NCBI GenBank assembly: GCA_016946835.1
Contig: JACVTC010000038.1
Location: 61,001-125,000 of the forward strand
DNA: 64,000 nucleotides
Origin: Neocallimastix lanati (nom. inval.)
Taxonomy: Eukaryota; Neocallimastigomycota; Neocallimastigomycetes; Neocallimastigales; Neocallimastigaceae
Direction of reading: 5' to 3'
A program made the translations under genes and the position numbers. Each line of letters starts with the position of its first letter. The first letter of the stretch is position 1. The notes beneath the pieces were generated by a model. That model saw only the letters and a list, made by a program, of their open reading frames with translations, had not been told where the DNA came from and searched no databases. Positions 39,711 through 55,228 of this stretch are shown piece by piece.

Positions 39711-39952
39711 CTTTCTTTCTTTCTTTCTTTCTTTCCTTCTTTCTTACTTTTGAAAAACTAATAAATGTCTTTATCAATAATAATATAAATATTAATATTC
39801 TTTAATAAAATAATTATATATATTTACATAAAATAAATTTTATATTTTTGTAATAACAATCGGTTGCTTCTATTATAAATGATATTGTTATTTTTATTTT
39901 TATTATTGGATTTATTATTATATATAAATAATGAATTCGTTTTATTGTATCC
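39093..39952. other. Intergenic with A and T/CTTT runs
   Basis: An A run covers 39269-39306. T then CTTT repeats lie at about 39680-39740. There is no coding frame apart from repeat artefacts. Confidence 0.6.
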
Positions 39953-40148
39953 TTAAAAATATATTCTTCTTAAATCACCTGGAGATGTAATGATTTGACA
40001 TTGAGGACATAATCGTTTAGCCCCCAAGGTTTGTAACCAACACTTTTCACAAAAAACATGCCAACAATTTATTGAAGTTACAGGATTAACAAATGGCTCT
40101 AAGCAAATTAAACATTTATATGAATCTTTTTGTTGCTTTTCCTTTTTT

Positions 40149-40209
<61 letters not shown>

Positions 40210-40532
40210 ATATATAATTAAAATGATAATTATAAATTTTTTGTCAATATAATTTAACTATTATTAATATATTTATATATATATATATATTTGGAAATAA
40301 ATATATTTAATAATTAATAAATTACCATTTCTCTTATTTTTTCTCTTAAAGCATCAATAATTAAATTTTTATCATTTTTTTTCTCTTTTATAACTTGTTG
40401 TGATTCTTTACTTTCCAATTCATTTGATTCTTTTATAATATTTGTATTTACAGATTCTTTTTTACTATTTTTAATTAGTCGTTTTGGTATTGGTATTCTT
40501 ATAATTGAACTATTTGATGATAAATTAAAAGA

Positions 40533-40580
<48 letters not shown>

Positions 40581-41537
40581 GAATAATAATATTTTTTTTT
40601 TAAGAAATTTAATATATAAAAATATTAAATTTATACAAAATTATTATCAATATATTATAATTTAATATAACAATATTATTTACATTTTCTTTTTTGGTGT
40701 TACTGAACTTTTACTTTCTTCTGTTATCATCTTATTTGTTTCATTTCTCATTTGTGCTATACTTTGTTCATTATATTGTTTTTGACCATAAATTTCAGTT
40801 CCATCATCTTCAATATTCAATTCATCTTCAGTATCATCTTCACCTTTTGATTTTTTTACCACATTAGCAATATCTTTAAATTCATTAAAAAAAAAAAAAA
40901 AAAGAGAGAGAGATTTAAAAAGTGAAAATATTTATCAATAAAATATAACTACGATAAAAATTTTAAGCAATTATATTGATCAATAATAAATTATACATTA
41001 TATAAAACAAAAAAAAAAAAAAAAATTATAATAATAAAAAAAATTTTACCTAATAAACTTCCTTCATGTAAAGAAGTTGCTCGTATTCTAGTCTGACCAG
41101 CCCATGTATATTCATCAAAACTTTGAGATTTTTTCTAAATAATTAAAAATAATATTAAAACATATATTATTATAATTATTTTATATATATATATATATAT
41201 ATATATTTTAAATTAAATAAACTATTAAAAAATTATATATATACGATAGTAAATATTTAATATTTACTAGCTCCTTATTTGAGAGTTCTTTAGACTCTAA
41301 TTCCAATTGTTGTTGCTGCTGCAAGCATCTATCAATATGTAAATTAATTTGATCTAATGAACCATAAAGAACGGTTCCACACATAAAACACGTCGATGGA
41401 TTTAGACTACTACTGTATTCATCTTATTTTTTAATATATTTTTTATAATAAAATTCATTAAACAGTAAATATATATATATATTTTATTAAATATTCTATT
41501 ATTATAATTATTATATTAATATATTTAAAATAATATA

Positions 41538-41573
<36 letters not shown>

Positions 41574-41825
41574 TTTTTTATATTTAATAATATTTTTTTT
41601 ACCTATTAATAAATCAACACTATTTTTTTTATTTTTTCTTCTAGTTTTTTCTATATATATTGATAAAAATAATTTATTAAATAATATATATATATATATT
41701 TATTCTGATAATATTTTTGTTATTCTATAAACCTCTTAATATATTCATTCTTGTTATTCTATTATTTTTTATTCGAGATAAAAGCTATTATTTAATATAT
41801 TTTAAATAGATAATTATAGATATAA

Positions 41826-41865
<40 letters not shown>

Positions 41866-42229
41866 ACATTTAAAATTAAAAATTGTTAATTATTAGTTTA
41901 CTTAAAATTATTATATATGAAATTCTATAATAAAATAAAATAAAAAAAAAAAAAAAAAAAAAAAAAAATAGTCAGTATTTGCATACTCTTTCATAATCAT
42001 CTTCTAAAAAATCTTTTCTAGAGGAAAATTTCTTCATTGCTTCCATAGCTGCCTTTCTTCCCTTTCTTCGATTATCTAATGTCCATTCTGATGAATTTTT
42101 ATTAATATTAATATTAGCATTATTCCAGTGATGAGTAAAATGAGATTTTATTGTAGTTTTTGATAAATTTTCATTACATATTGGACAATATAATAAATTA
42201 TAATCATCTTTTTTCTGACTTTTTTCCAT
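39953..42229 (-). CDS. RNF220-like RING E3 ubiquitin ligase
   Basis: Eight exons are predicted: 42229-41987, 41784-41733, 41650-41603, 41422-41268, 41134-41050, 40873-40684, 40509-40326 and 40141-39953. They join in frame to 381 residues. A first zinc finger CPIC...HF..H is followed by RKGRKAAMEAM, and a second finger CFMCG...HIDRC lies about 130-155. Then come TWAGQTRIRATSL (an RNF220 hallmark as I recall it), an acidic LNIEDDGTEIYG..QYNE box, a charged region and a C-terminal RING. The RING runs from Cys329 to Cys367 (CLICLEPF, CWHVFCEKCW, CPQC) and ends SPGDLRRIYF, very close to the end of animal RNF220. The RING recruits E2~ubiquitin; nuclear roles known in animals cannot be assumed here. 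Introns carry poly(A) and AAT runs. Confidence 0.9.
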
Positions 42230-42978
42230 TATTCTATATATCCATATATTTTCTATTAAATTGTTAATTAATGTTTTTAATTTTAAAAACTTGAATAATT
42301 TTTTTTTTTTTTTTTTATTTTATTTTGTTTTGTTTTGTTTTTTTTTTTTTTGTGTGTGTGTGTTATTTATATATTTTTATATTATCAGCAATCCAATATT
42401 CAAAATATAATATAGAAAAAAAAGATATATATATTATATTCAATTATTATTTAATGAAAATGAAAGTAAAAATATTTTAAAAACCTCTAATAATATATAT
42501 ATATAATCTATATTATTAAAATTCTTATATTAACAAAAATAAAGGTAAATGTATATATAAAAATAAAATGATTAAATAAAATATATGATTTAAATATCTA
42601 TTAAATTAAATAATAGATTAGAATAATATAGTGTTTTCTATAGCATATTTTTATACTTTGGAAAAAAAAAAAAAAAAATTAAAAAAAAAAATATCTTTTT
42701 TTTTTTTTTTATTTTTCTTTTATTTTCTATTTCTAATTTTTTTTTTTTTTTTTTTTTTTTTACTAATTTCTAATTTCTAATTTCTTTAATTTATAAATTT
42801 AGATTTCATTTTAATTTAAATGGTTTTTTAGTTTTTAAAAATATAGTTGCTTATACCATTAATATAAATTAATAAAAATAGAATTAATAATTTACTTTTT
42901 GCCTTAATCCTTACATTAAATTTTTTTTCTATTTTTAATTACACAAAAAATTTTTACTCAATATATGTAATGTTCTAC

Positions 42979-43014
<36 letters not shown>

Positions 43015-44461
43015 TTATTTTACCATTTATTAAAAAAAAAAAAATTGATTAATAAATTAATTAGTAAAAAATAAAAAAAAAAATTATAAAAAATAAAAAA
43101 AATTAAAAAAAAAAAAGAATAATAATAAAATGATTTTGTTTTATTATATTATGATTCTGTATTTATATAAGTTATATTAATTATTTAGTATTATAAAATT
43201 TATTAAAAAAAATCTGAAACATCATTTACTCTTTTTCAATATTCATTGATTTAAATTGTTCCACTATTGATTTATTTTTTATATATATAAATTTTACTTT
43301 AATCAATTCACTAAATCCAAAATAGGCAAATTTTGTCATTATATTTATATAAAAACTTCTCATTCCTCATTTAAAGGAATAATAACCTTCAAAAGAAATA
43401 CAATTAAATATTATATTTTATCTTCCATGTATATTATCACTTTATTTATTTAAAAGGTTCTATTAAAAAAATATAATAATAAAAAAGTAAAAATAAAAAT
43501 AAAAATAAAAATAAAAATAAAAATAAAAATAAAAATAAAAATAAAAATAAAAATAAAAAATAAAAAAATTAATAATAATAATAATAAAATATTAATTTTT
43601 AAAATTTATGGAATTTAGTAGGAACCTTCAGAATATGTATTTCTTATTTGTTAAATTATTTATGAAAATAATTATTAAAATATTAATTATATTGTTATTA
43701 TTTTTATTTTAAATTCCATTACTAACAATAATATAATAACCGTTATAGCATTTAATATACTAAAAATTATGATGATATGCTATAAGAAGTAACCACATTA
43801 AAATCATTTTAAAAATATTTTAAAATAATTATTATATTATTAATTGTTCATTATATTCATTATACCTATATAACTTTATAATTTAAAATTAATATAAATT
43901 ATCAACAATTAAAGTATTTAAATATTAAAATAGTTATAATTTTTACAATAATTATTATATTTTCTTTTTAGTTAATAATATAATAGTACTGTTTTTTTTT
44001 TTTTTTATTTATTTATTTTTTTATTTATTTAATTCTATACTATGTATAAAGAAACATAGATTTAAATTAATATTTATAGTATATAAATAATTTTTTGTTT
44101 AACATTTCTACTCTAACTTCATTATTTTTTTATAATAATTTTATTATTTTTAATGTATCTTTCAATCTTTTTTTTCTATTTTTTTTTATAATTAAAATGA
44201 AATTAAAAACAATTAAAGAATTTGTTTTTTTTAAAAAATATATATATATATATATATATATATTATCAATAAATTAAAAAAGAAATTTATTGGTATTGAA
44301 AAGAAAAGAGAACTAAAATTATAAAAATTAATAACTGAAAAAAAAAAATAATAATAAAATACTGAATATTTTTATAATTAATAAAAAATATATATATATA
44401 TATTTATAATTTTTAAAATCTTTATAATTTTATTGAGTAAAACTTGAACAATAATTTGTGA

Positions 44462-44507
<46 letters not shown>

Positions 44508-44568
44508 AATAAGAATAAAATATGAAAAATAAAAAATTTTAATAATGATGATGATAATATAATTTAAG

Positions 44569-44604
<36 letters not shown>

Positions 44605-46232
44605 ATATTTACATATATATAAAAAGGATTACAATAACAAAATAATATAATTATTATTATAATAATAATATATAATATATGATAATAAAAATAAAAAAAA
44701 ATTCATTTTATTAAAAAAAAAAACTCCATAATAATATATCTAATTTGCATGTAAAATATTTTTAAGATAGTATAAAAAAAAAGTTTTATCAATAATTATT
44801 TGAAATTAAAGCAGATGACATAAATTAACTAGTAAAACGCATAATTTTTTTTATCTATAGAATTTATTAATATATTAATTTTTCTTTATTTATCTTTAAT
44901 TCTTTTTTTATTATTATTATTGTTGTCGTTGTTATTGTTTATATAAATCAATATTCAAAAATTATTTAATGTTTTTTTTTTTTTTTTAACGGAAAAGTGT
45001 CATATTTTGAATTTTTATAATAAAAGATTAATTTAATTTAAATTTTTCAATATAATTAAATAAATATTTACAAATTTTTATATTTATACTACCATTGGTA
45101 ATTAAAACATATCAATAATTTTATTGTGTTATGAAACTTTATAATTAATACTCTCATTAAAAATTGCATTTATTTATTAATCATAGTAATGATAACTTTT
45201 TTAATAGTGCATTCAACTAGTTTTATTAACTATTAAATACTTTAATATTTTGCTAGAATATATTAGTATACCTTATATATTAAATTTTTCAATAGTTAAC
45301 TTTTTTTTTTTTTTTTTATTGTAAAAGTATTATTCTTTTTATATTTACAAATTTAATTTTTCAATAAATTTTCCTTTCGATAATTTTGTTAAATTTTATA
45401 TCAATTATATTATTATTAATGATTATATCTATTAATATGAGGTATTAAGATAATAACGTTGATAAGAGAATTTCATTTTAATAATTCAAATTATATGATA
45501 TTATATATATATATATATATAAAAAAAATTGTACTTTCAATTTTAATAATATATTTTTATAGTAATATGTGGTTTAGTACAATAATTTAATATTTAAAAG
45601 TTTATAATTAATTCATTACGAAATAAAATTCAGTAGAAGGTTCACAAAATTTTTTTTGGTGCTTTTTATCTGTTATTTATATATATAATTAAATTTAAAT
45701 AAGATATTGTATAGGATAATAATAATACAATTAATAATAAAAATGATCAATTAATTATTCAATATTCAATATACTATAAATAAAAAAATTATCTAAATTT
45801 TTTTTATTCTTTTATTCTTTTATTTTTTTATTTTTTATTTTTTAATTATCTATTATATAAAATTATTAAGATTTTTTTTTGAATAATTATTAGTATACTA
45901 TGTTTGTTTATATTTATTTTTAATAGATTAAAAATTAATTTAAAATTACAAATGTATAATACTTTAAATTTTCTATTATTAATTAAATATTCATAAATTA
46001 AAAATAAAAAATTTTTTATATAAAAAAAACAATAAATTAATTGTCATGTCACTGTTACTATATATAGTAAATATGGATAATTTTATATGAAATTTGTCAA
46101 GTCATGTCATTTAATAATTATTATTTTTATTTACATCTAATTGATAAAAGTATAAATTTATTCATAAAAAATAAATAATTAGATCAAAATATTAATATTA
46201 TCTCTTAGAAAAGATCATTAATCTCTAAATAT

Positions 46233-46264
<32 letters not shown>

Positions 46265-46785
46265 TTAATCTATTATTTTTATTATATATATTATATACTA
46301 AAATATTATGCTATAGATAATTTTAAAATTAATTAGATATAAATGATTATTAATATGTTTTATATAAATATAAAAATAGTATTTTTAAATTAATATTAAT
46401 TATACAATTTATTATGTAAATAGAAAAAAATCTTTTCTTTATTTTAGTCTTTTTTTTTCTATATTATTTTATTATTCTTATCTCTGTTTTTATTATTATT
46501 CATATAAATAATAAAAATATAGTTATTTAATGATTCATTTAATTAAAAATTATGCATAAATAATCCTTTAAATAAAAAAAAAAAAAAAAAAAATAAGTGA
46601 TAATTCATAATTTACATGTAATTAAAGTTATTATAGTAATATCTTTATAATATTATATTATATTTATATAATAAAATATTAGCATTATAAACTTTATTAA
46701 AAAATATATATATATTTTAGCTTTCATATATTCCTTATTCACTTTTAATATATAATATAATATTATATAATTTTTATTTATGTTT

Positions 46786-46824
<39 letters not shown>

Positions 46825-46879
46825 AATAATAGATTGGTTTTGTTTATTATATAAAGATAAAAATTATTTTTTAAAAATT

Positions 46880-47100
46880 ATAGTGTGGCCTTTTCAAAGT
46901 CTAAATATGATAAATTTCAACAAGTGGTGCATTACAAAGTTATATTGGCCATTAATAAAAAATGATACATAAATAAAGTAAAAATAAATAATTAAATAAT
47001 TAAAAAACTACATAAAAATATGTAACTTTTATGTAATACGCCACAAAAATAAATTTTGGAGAAATGTTATTTGGCGAAATGCAACTCTCCCTGAAAGTCT
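46880..47100. mobile_element. Possible MULE-related non-autonomous scrap
   Basis: The right part ATTTGGCGAAATGCAACTCTCCCTG, read in reverse, begins like the MULE tip (GGGAGAGTTGCATTTCG against GGGGAGTGTGCATTTCG). Words such as GGCGAAATxCAAC also occur just inside the MULE at 30756-30806. The left part has GTGGTGCATTACAAAGTTA, roughly inverted to TAACTTTTATGTAATACGCCAC on the right. Inverted repeats are imperfect and no target duplication is clear. Confidence 0.35.
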
Positions 47101-48831
47101 TTTATTTTTATTTAATATAAATAAATCTTTATTGCTATAATATATAAATTATATATATATATATATATTAATTTATAGCATTAATTTGACCTATTGAATT
47201 ATTGCATTTAACTCTTTAATTTTATATTCTTTAAACATTATTATAATTGTAAATACATAAAAGTTTAATTTCCATCAAAGTATTAATACTATTGATTAGT
47301 TAATAAAAATTATCTAACCATTAATTTATAGTTAGTTATATTTTATATGAATTTTAAAAGCTTAATTTAACAATATCATAATATATTTTAGATATGTACA
47401 TCATTTGATTTAATAAATTGTTGTCTTTTGAAAAAATATATATATAAAATTATATCGTTAATTTTTTTTTTTTTTTCAAAAACTTTTTAAAATTATTATT
47501 AAAAATTTTTATTAGTAATAATTCCTTTAATTATATAATTATATTTTTAATTTCATATATTTATATTATATATTTAAATTATTTAATATGAATATAATAT
47601 AATGTAATTATATTATATTTATATTAAAAAAAGAAAAAGAAAAAGAAGGACGAAAAATAAATAAATAAATAAATAAAAAAAAAAAAAAAAAGTTAATTAA
47701 CTTTTTAGGTCACAAGTACAATTTTTCTTCTATTTTTAAATCTTTAAAAACTTATCAAAAATTATAATCACCTTATACCTCATGTGATAAACTTATTCTA
47801 AATATTACAACTCACAGTTGTATATAGTATTTTATATATACTTTTTTTAAAAAAAAATAAAATAAACATTAATTTTAATTCTTTTATTAAAAAAATACAA
47901 TGACTTTAAATCAAATTTTATATATATAACAGTTTTAATATCAAATACTATGTATTAAATTTTTAATTTTAAAAATTTTAACTTTGCTTCAAATATAAAT
48001 AATTAATATATATATTTAAATTTATTAATAAGTAATAATTATAAATTTATATCTGTTGTTTTATCCATGAAATATGAATCTTATTTTATAATATTTAAAA
48101 ATTGTAAAATATAATATGTATGATTTTATTCCTGTATAATAATAAATATCATATGGGGGACAATTATTATAAATAATAATAATTTTCTAATTCAATTTTT
48201 ATAATAGTGAATATAAATGAATATACAAAAAAACTTGTTAAAAAAAACATGATTGTCATTTATATTAACTACTATTATGTTATATTTCAATGTAATTATT
48301 TTAATGAAGAATTAAATATTACATAATAAAATAAATTATTATTAACAATATGAATAAACAAATAATAAAATAATTATAAAATAATTTTTCCCTAAATTTA
48401 CAATGCATTTTTATTTTTCATATTAATCATTTAACAAATTTTAACAATAAAAAAAAAATTCATTTGGCAACATATAATAAAAAACAATTTTTACAGTATT
48501 CAAATATATTAAATCCTAATAATACTAATTATAATAATAAAATAATAATATATGGAAAAAAATAAATTTTTTTAAATCGTTATTATTGTTATTATTATTG
48601 TTATTATCTTTTTTTTTTTTTTTCCTGAATTATTGATAATTTTAATAAATAAAAATTATGGATTAACATAAATAAATGGAAAAGATTATGCATATTTATG
48701 AATAATTAAATTCTTAATGTTATAAAAATAAATCTTTTTTTTTTTTTTTTTTAATTTTTATCATAAGAACATGAACATTCGTCTTAGCTTGTTTTACCTT
48801 TTCTTAATTTTTCATATATTTTAATGTTTGA

Positions 48832-48862
<31 letters not shown>

Positions 48863-49165
48863 GTTTAATAATAACAAAAGAGAGAGAGAATTCTAAAATT
48901 ATAGGTATATGCATGTTATTTAAATTTTATACTAACTAGTATAAAAAAAATAATTTTTTTTTTTTTTTTTAGAATTCCATAAAATCTAAAATTTTTAGAA
49001 GTTGATAATTGTTATAGAATAATTTGATGATATGCCAAGGTTTTACCTTATTGTATATAATTAGATGTCTTTCATAATAATTTATTTTTTCATTTACTTT
49101 TTTCTATAAATATGAATTTTATCATTAAATATAGAGATACATTCAACTCATGAACTATCTTTTAT

Positions 49166-49302
<137 letters not shown>

Positions 49303-49533
49303 GTAAAAAAGCCATTGATTTTTTAAAAAAAAAAAATAAAAAAAAATAAAACTTTAATTATATATAAAATATTTCATTTATTAATTTTTTTTTCTACTAT
49401 TGGATAAATTAAATTTTAAACAAAAAATTTTAAATTATAATAAAAAATAATTTTGTTAAAATATAAAGAATAATCTAGCATATATGATAAAAATAAATAT
49501 AAAAAAAAATAGCCTTAAAAGATAAAAATATAA

Positions 49534-49565
<32 letters not shown>

Positions 49566-52248
49566 CATCAATTTGTAATTATGATATCAATAAATTTTAA
49601 TTATTTATTTATTGAAAATTATAAAAAAAAATCATTAATAAAAGTATTTATATATTGAATAATAAATAATTCTTACAGGTATAATATAAACAAAATAATA
49701 AATATTTCCTTTTTTTTAAAAAAAAAAATTTTTAATAAGTGTATAAAAACTAAAAATATTAATTAAAATAAAAATCATTTCATAATAATTATAATAATAA
49801 TAATATAAAAAATAAATAAGGAAAAATAAATCAATCCAAAATTAGTAATCTTTTAATAAATTATTTTTGATCTATTTTTAATTCCTTTTTTTTTTTTTTT
49901 TTTTTTTTTAATATTAATTATTTTTCTTTAATCATAAATAATTATTTTTTAAACATTATTAAGAATTAATAATAAATTAAAATATAAATATTGATTAATT
50001 ATTTTAATTTTTCAACAAAATAACACCACTTTTAATGAATTTTCATCTATTTATCTTAAATGAACTAAATCTATAATAAATAATAAAAATACTACGAAAA
50101 CAATTAAATGGTTTTTTTTTCAGTATTGATTAAAATATTAATATATTTATTACGATTTCAAATCTTAAATTCGATTTCTTTTTATATCTTCTCTAAAAAA
50201 GATAATATTTTGATTATGTAAAATAAAATATAATAAATATGATATAATTTTATGAATAATTTAATTATTAATAAGAATATATATTATAATTTTGTAATTA
50301 TAATTAATATAGAAATTTGAATAAACCCGGTCAACAAACAATACTTAATAATTATATCAATAATTTCCATTTTATATAAACTTTATTTATATAGTATTAA
50401 ATTGAATATTTAGAAATATTGTTGTATTATCTAATTGATAAATATAAATATTATGTTAATTATAATTGAATTATTATATTTAAAATATATTAATAATATA
50501 TATTTTATATATGTAGTAAAATATTTTTATAATAATTAAAATTATTAATATTAATTATTATTATTGATTGTTATTATTATTATAATTAATATTAATTATT
50601 ATTTATTATTTATTATTATTATTATCATTATTTATTATTTATTATTATTTATTATTATTTATTATTTATTATTATTATTATTATTATTAATTATTAATTA
50701 TTAATTATTAATTATTATTTTATATTATATATTTTATATGATGTTTATATTTAAATAATTATTTACTCATATATTAATAATTCCAATAATATATTAGTAA
50801 TATACTGAAAATATATCTATAATATATATTATTTAATTTTTTTTAATTTAGTCATAAATATATTAAATATTATTTATAATAATTATTCATATTTTTAAAT
50901 ATCATAATATTTTTTTTTTGACATATTTTTTAATTAAATAATTGTTGCACTTGTTTTCTTAACAAATCTGTTAATTTATTGGATTGAAATTTTTTGTCAC
51001 TATCTTAATCGAATGATCCACACAAATATTTAATTAATATAAGATATAAATATCATAAAATATCATTCTCTCAAAGATCAATTTTTTATGATCTTCTATT
51101 AATTTTATTTCTAAAAAAAAAAAAATAACAAAAATAAAAATACTAATTCTCTATTTAATAAAAAATTATTAAAACACATTACAATTACATCTAAACTTTT
51201 TTTTTATAATAATAAAATATGATATATTTTTATTCAATATTTTGCTTGACAATTCCATTTATATATTTAAAAAAAAAAAAAAAAAAAAACTATCAATTAT
51301 TAACCAATAAAATAATATACAATCATAAATAATAAATAATTAATAAATAATAATATATAACAAGATAATAAATATTCTTATTATTTTTATTGTAAATAAC
51401 ATTATAATTAATAAATTTTATAATTTTTAATATATAAATAAAAATTAAAATAATAATAATAATAAATTAATATTATTTTATTATTAATAGAATATAAATA
51501 ATTAATGAAAAACAATAAATATATAAATAAATAAAAGTAATAATGTATTAAATAATATAATTATATAATTTAAAATAAAATTGGCATTTAATAATTATTA
51601 AAACATTATGTAATTTAATAATTTTTTTTAATTAAAGAAAAATAGAAAAAAAAATATTCATCTATTTCAAAAATAATTAAAAATACATTGTAACATTTTT
51701 TATTTTTTGCTTTTCATGTTATATTCATATATGATTAAAGAAATATTTTTGATTAAATGAAATTTTTTACAATAAAAAAGATCATTCTATTTAAGTTTAA
51801 AATAATTTTAATTAAAAAATTTCACTAAATAGATTGCCTATATTAATTCTTGGTTATGCATAAAAAAAATAAATTTAATATCGAAATATATTAATATATA
51901 TATAATTATTTATTGGCAAATTTTAAATGGCTTATGGATTATTTAATTTTTATATAATATTAGTTTTAAATATACAATGAATAAATTTTTAAAATAATAC
52001 TAAAAAAAATGATAAATAAGTAAAAAAAAAAAAAAAGGAAGAAAGAAAGAAAGAAATTGTTTTTCATATATAAGCATATTTTTATATAATAATATTTTAA
52101 TTAAAGTAAACAAATATGTTAAAAATAAAATAAAAATAAAATAAAAATAAAAATAAATAAAGGAAAAAAAAGAAAAAAAATTTTTTTTTTTGATTATTAC
52201 TAATTCACCAATTTATTTCGTATATTCCTTTTTTCTAAAAAAAAAAAA

Positions 52249-52280
<32 letters not shown>

Positions 52281-53874
52281 TATATTTTTATTAAAATTAA
52301 AATTAAATTTTAACATTATATGGTTAAAGATAATATTTTAGGAAAGGATTAGATTTAAAAAAAATAAATAAAAAAATTACAATAAATTACAATAATGTAC
52401 ATTATTTCTATTAAAATTATCAAACTTCACATATTTCATATGATAAAAAGTATACTATATATGATTTTATTTTACAATAACAAATAATACTATCATTGTT
52501 TATCATTTAATATATTAATAATATATTGTTTATATATTATAAATTATAATTATGCTTTAATTAAAGAATAACATATATTAGTAATATTATATATTTAATA
52601 CAATTTATTATACATATAATAAAATTTTTATTTTAAAATTTAAAATAATATATTAAGGTTAATATATTTAATTAATATTTGTAATTTATTGAAAAATAAA
52701 AAACATAATATACATTAATATATATCTAAATATATTAATATTATAATAAATATTATTAATATATTATTTATGTAAACTTTAAATATTTTATTATTTTTAA
52801 AATAAAATTTTAAATTTTTATTAAACATCTTTTTGTTTCTATTTAATTCCACTTTAATCTATTATTATAAAAATAAAATTTTATATATATATTAATATAT
52901 ATAAAGTTTATTTTACAATAAATAATATAAAAACTTTATTTTTATTTACATATAAAAAAAATTTTTTTTTTAATAAAAATTTTAGTATATAAGGAGTTGA
53001 TTTTCTTTTAAAAAAAATCATTTTTTTTCAATTCTATACTGTTTTAAAATTAAAGAGCTTATGATAAAAGAAAATTGATAAAAAAGTGGAAAAAATAATA
53101 TTATATGTAACAAAAAAATGAAATATATTTTCGTTACTATTTGAAGCTGAATAATATAAGATATCGTTGAAAAAAGTATATTCAGATAAAAAAAAAAAGA
53201 ATAATAAAAGGCTTAAATTATTAAAACATCAAGAAATTATCATTTAGAAATAAACTTTTTTTATAATTTTAAATTTTTTAAATATAAAGCAAATTTTAAT
53301 GATTTAGTCTTATTTTTAAACATATATTTTCGAATATTTAAAACTTATTGTTATTTAATAATTATTATAATAATAGATATATATTAAAATAATTACATAA
53401 ATAAAATTATTTTTAATCTCTAATATGTATACTTTTTTTTAAATTTAAAATTATTAAAATAATAAAAAAAAAAAAAATAGTTTAAAAAATAATTTTTATA
53501 TAATTTTTTTTAGTTTGAAATAGATAGTTTATTTTTTCCTTTTCATTTTTTATTAAAAAAATATAAAACTTTTTATTCCTGAATGCTCTCATTATTTTAT
53601 TCTATAAACTTAAATTCAGATTGTCAAAGACAAAAGATTATAAAAAAAGAAAAACCTCCTTAAAATAATTTAAGCTTTTTTTTTAACTTAATTCTAAATA
53701 TTAGAAAATTACTACGTATATAGAAAAAAACTTCAGTGTATAATTATTTATATATTTATAGATATACATTATTATTAAAAAAAAATAAAAAATAAAAATA
53801 AAAAAAAAAAAAAAAAAAAAAAAGAAACAATAAGGAGAATACCAATTTTTAATAAAAATTTATAATTTACCAAA

Positions 53875-54540
53875 ATGATGCCAGCACCATGCTTTAACAC
53901 CGATATTGCATTCGGTGATACATTAGTATACAATACTACAAATAATTTAAAGAAGAAGAAGTACAATAATAAGAAAGACCCTTTCGCCAATAGTTTTAAC
54001 TCATATAGTTCATATAATACTTACGTCAACTCATTTTCGAATTATTCATTAAATGATAATAAATCAACATCAATCTATGATAGATTTGATAAATATAAAA
54101 GTGAAAAGAAGGAAATGAAATATAATCGTAATAATGAAAAAAATATTAAAAGTTCCATTTATAATAACAGTAAATTCTTAAATGTATTTGATTCTGAAGC
54201 TACTATCACTTCTATTTCTTCAATTCAATCTACATCAACGATGGATTCTTCTTTTTCTTCAGCAACTACAAAAAAAGTTTCATTTTCAGATGAAATATTT
54301 TACATTCCACCACCGGTAATAACAAAAGAAAATAAAAAGAAGAAAATATTTGATAAAGAAAAATTAAAAGAAAAAGCAAGAAGATTAAAAGAAAATAAAA
54401 AAGATAAAAATGAAAATGATAAAGAAAAAGTTAAAGAAAAGACATCAAAGGAAACTGAACAAGAAGAAAAAAAGAAAAAATCATCAGTTAAACGTCTATT
54501 AAAAATATTTAATGGGAAAAAAAATAAGGAATCCAAATAA
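53875..54540 (+). CDS. Unknown basic, low-complexity protein with PP1-docking-like motif
   Basis: This is a single-exon frame of 221 residues. Composition is far more balanced than the flanks, and a TAA stop ends a lysine-rich tail. I recognise no domain. The first half is rich in Asn, Ser and Tyr. Residues 133-138 read KKVSFS followed by DEIFYIPPPVI; KVSF fits the RVxF docking motif for protein phosphatase 1, and it lies next to a Ser-rich stretch. From about 150 to the end the chain is highly charged (KEKLKEKARRLKENKKDK), likely a helix or disordered. The start was chosen at the first of two adjacent Met codons. It might be a regulatory or scaffold protein; this is a guess. Confidence 0.7.
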   Translation: MMPAPCFNTDIAFGDTLVYNTTNNLKKKKYNNKKDPFANSFNSYSSYNTYVNSFSNYSLNDNKSTSIYDRFDKYKSEKKEMKYNRNNEKNIKSSIYNNSKFLNVFDSEATITSISSIQSTSTMDSSFSSATTKKVSFSDEIFYIPPPVITKENKKKKIFDKEKLKEKARRLKENKKDKNENDKEKVKEKTSKETEQEEKKKKSSVKRLLKIFNGKKNKESK

Positions 54541-54792
54541 ATTGATAAAAAATTATGCAATATGATTACCTAATAATATTTTTTTTATCAATATTGAACA
54601 TTGTATATTATGTATATTTTTTAACCATTAAACCTTTTTTAGTAGTTTTTTAATTTGGCCTTTCATACTATTTTTTTAAAAAAATATTTTTAAATTCACT
54701 TATGATAATGCTTAATTAAAATTGATTTTTAATTATATATATATATATTTCTTTTTTCAAATTTGAAAAATAAATATATATACTTATATTAA

Positions 54793-54847
<55 letters not shown>

Positions 54848-55079
54848 CAAATTTTTGAATTTAACTGCTTTTTTTTTTTAAAAAAAAAAAAAAAAGTAGT
54901 TCATACCTATTGATCTTTTTTTTTTTTTTTTTTTTCTTTTCCACATATCTGTATGCATTATTTTTTTTATATATATTTTATTATTAATATAATTTAAGTT
55001 ATTCCTTTATTTATTGAAATATGTATTTTTTTATATGTTTTTTGTTTTTTGTTTTTTGTTTTTTGTTTTTCCTTAAATG

Positions 55080-55120
<41 letters not shown>

Positions 55121-55189
55121 ATGAAAGAAAATGTAATAATTTATGTATATGTTAATTATATGTAAATGATTATTTTTCCTTTTTTTATT

Positions 55190-55228
<39 letters not shown>

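Noticed and set aside
44095-44277. Small plus-strand membrane-like frame in the desert
   Set aside because: Composition equals the AT background; Phe/Ile/Leu runs are expected from T-rich DNA.
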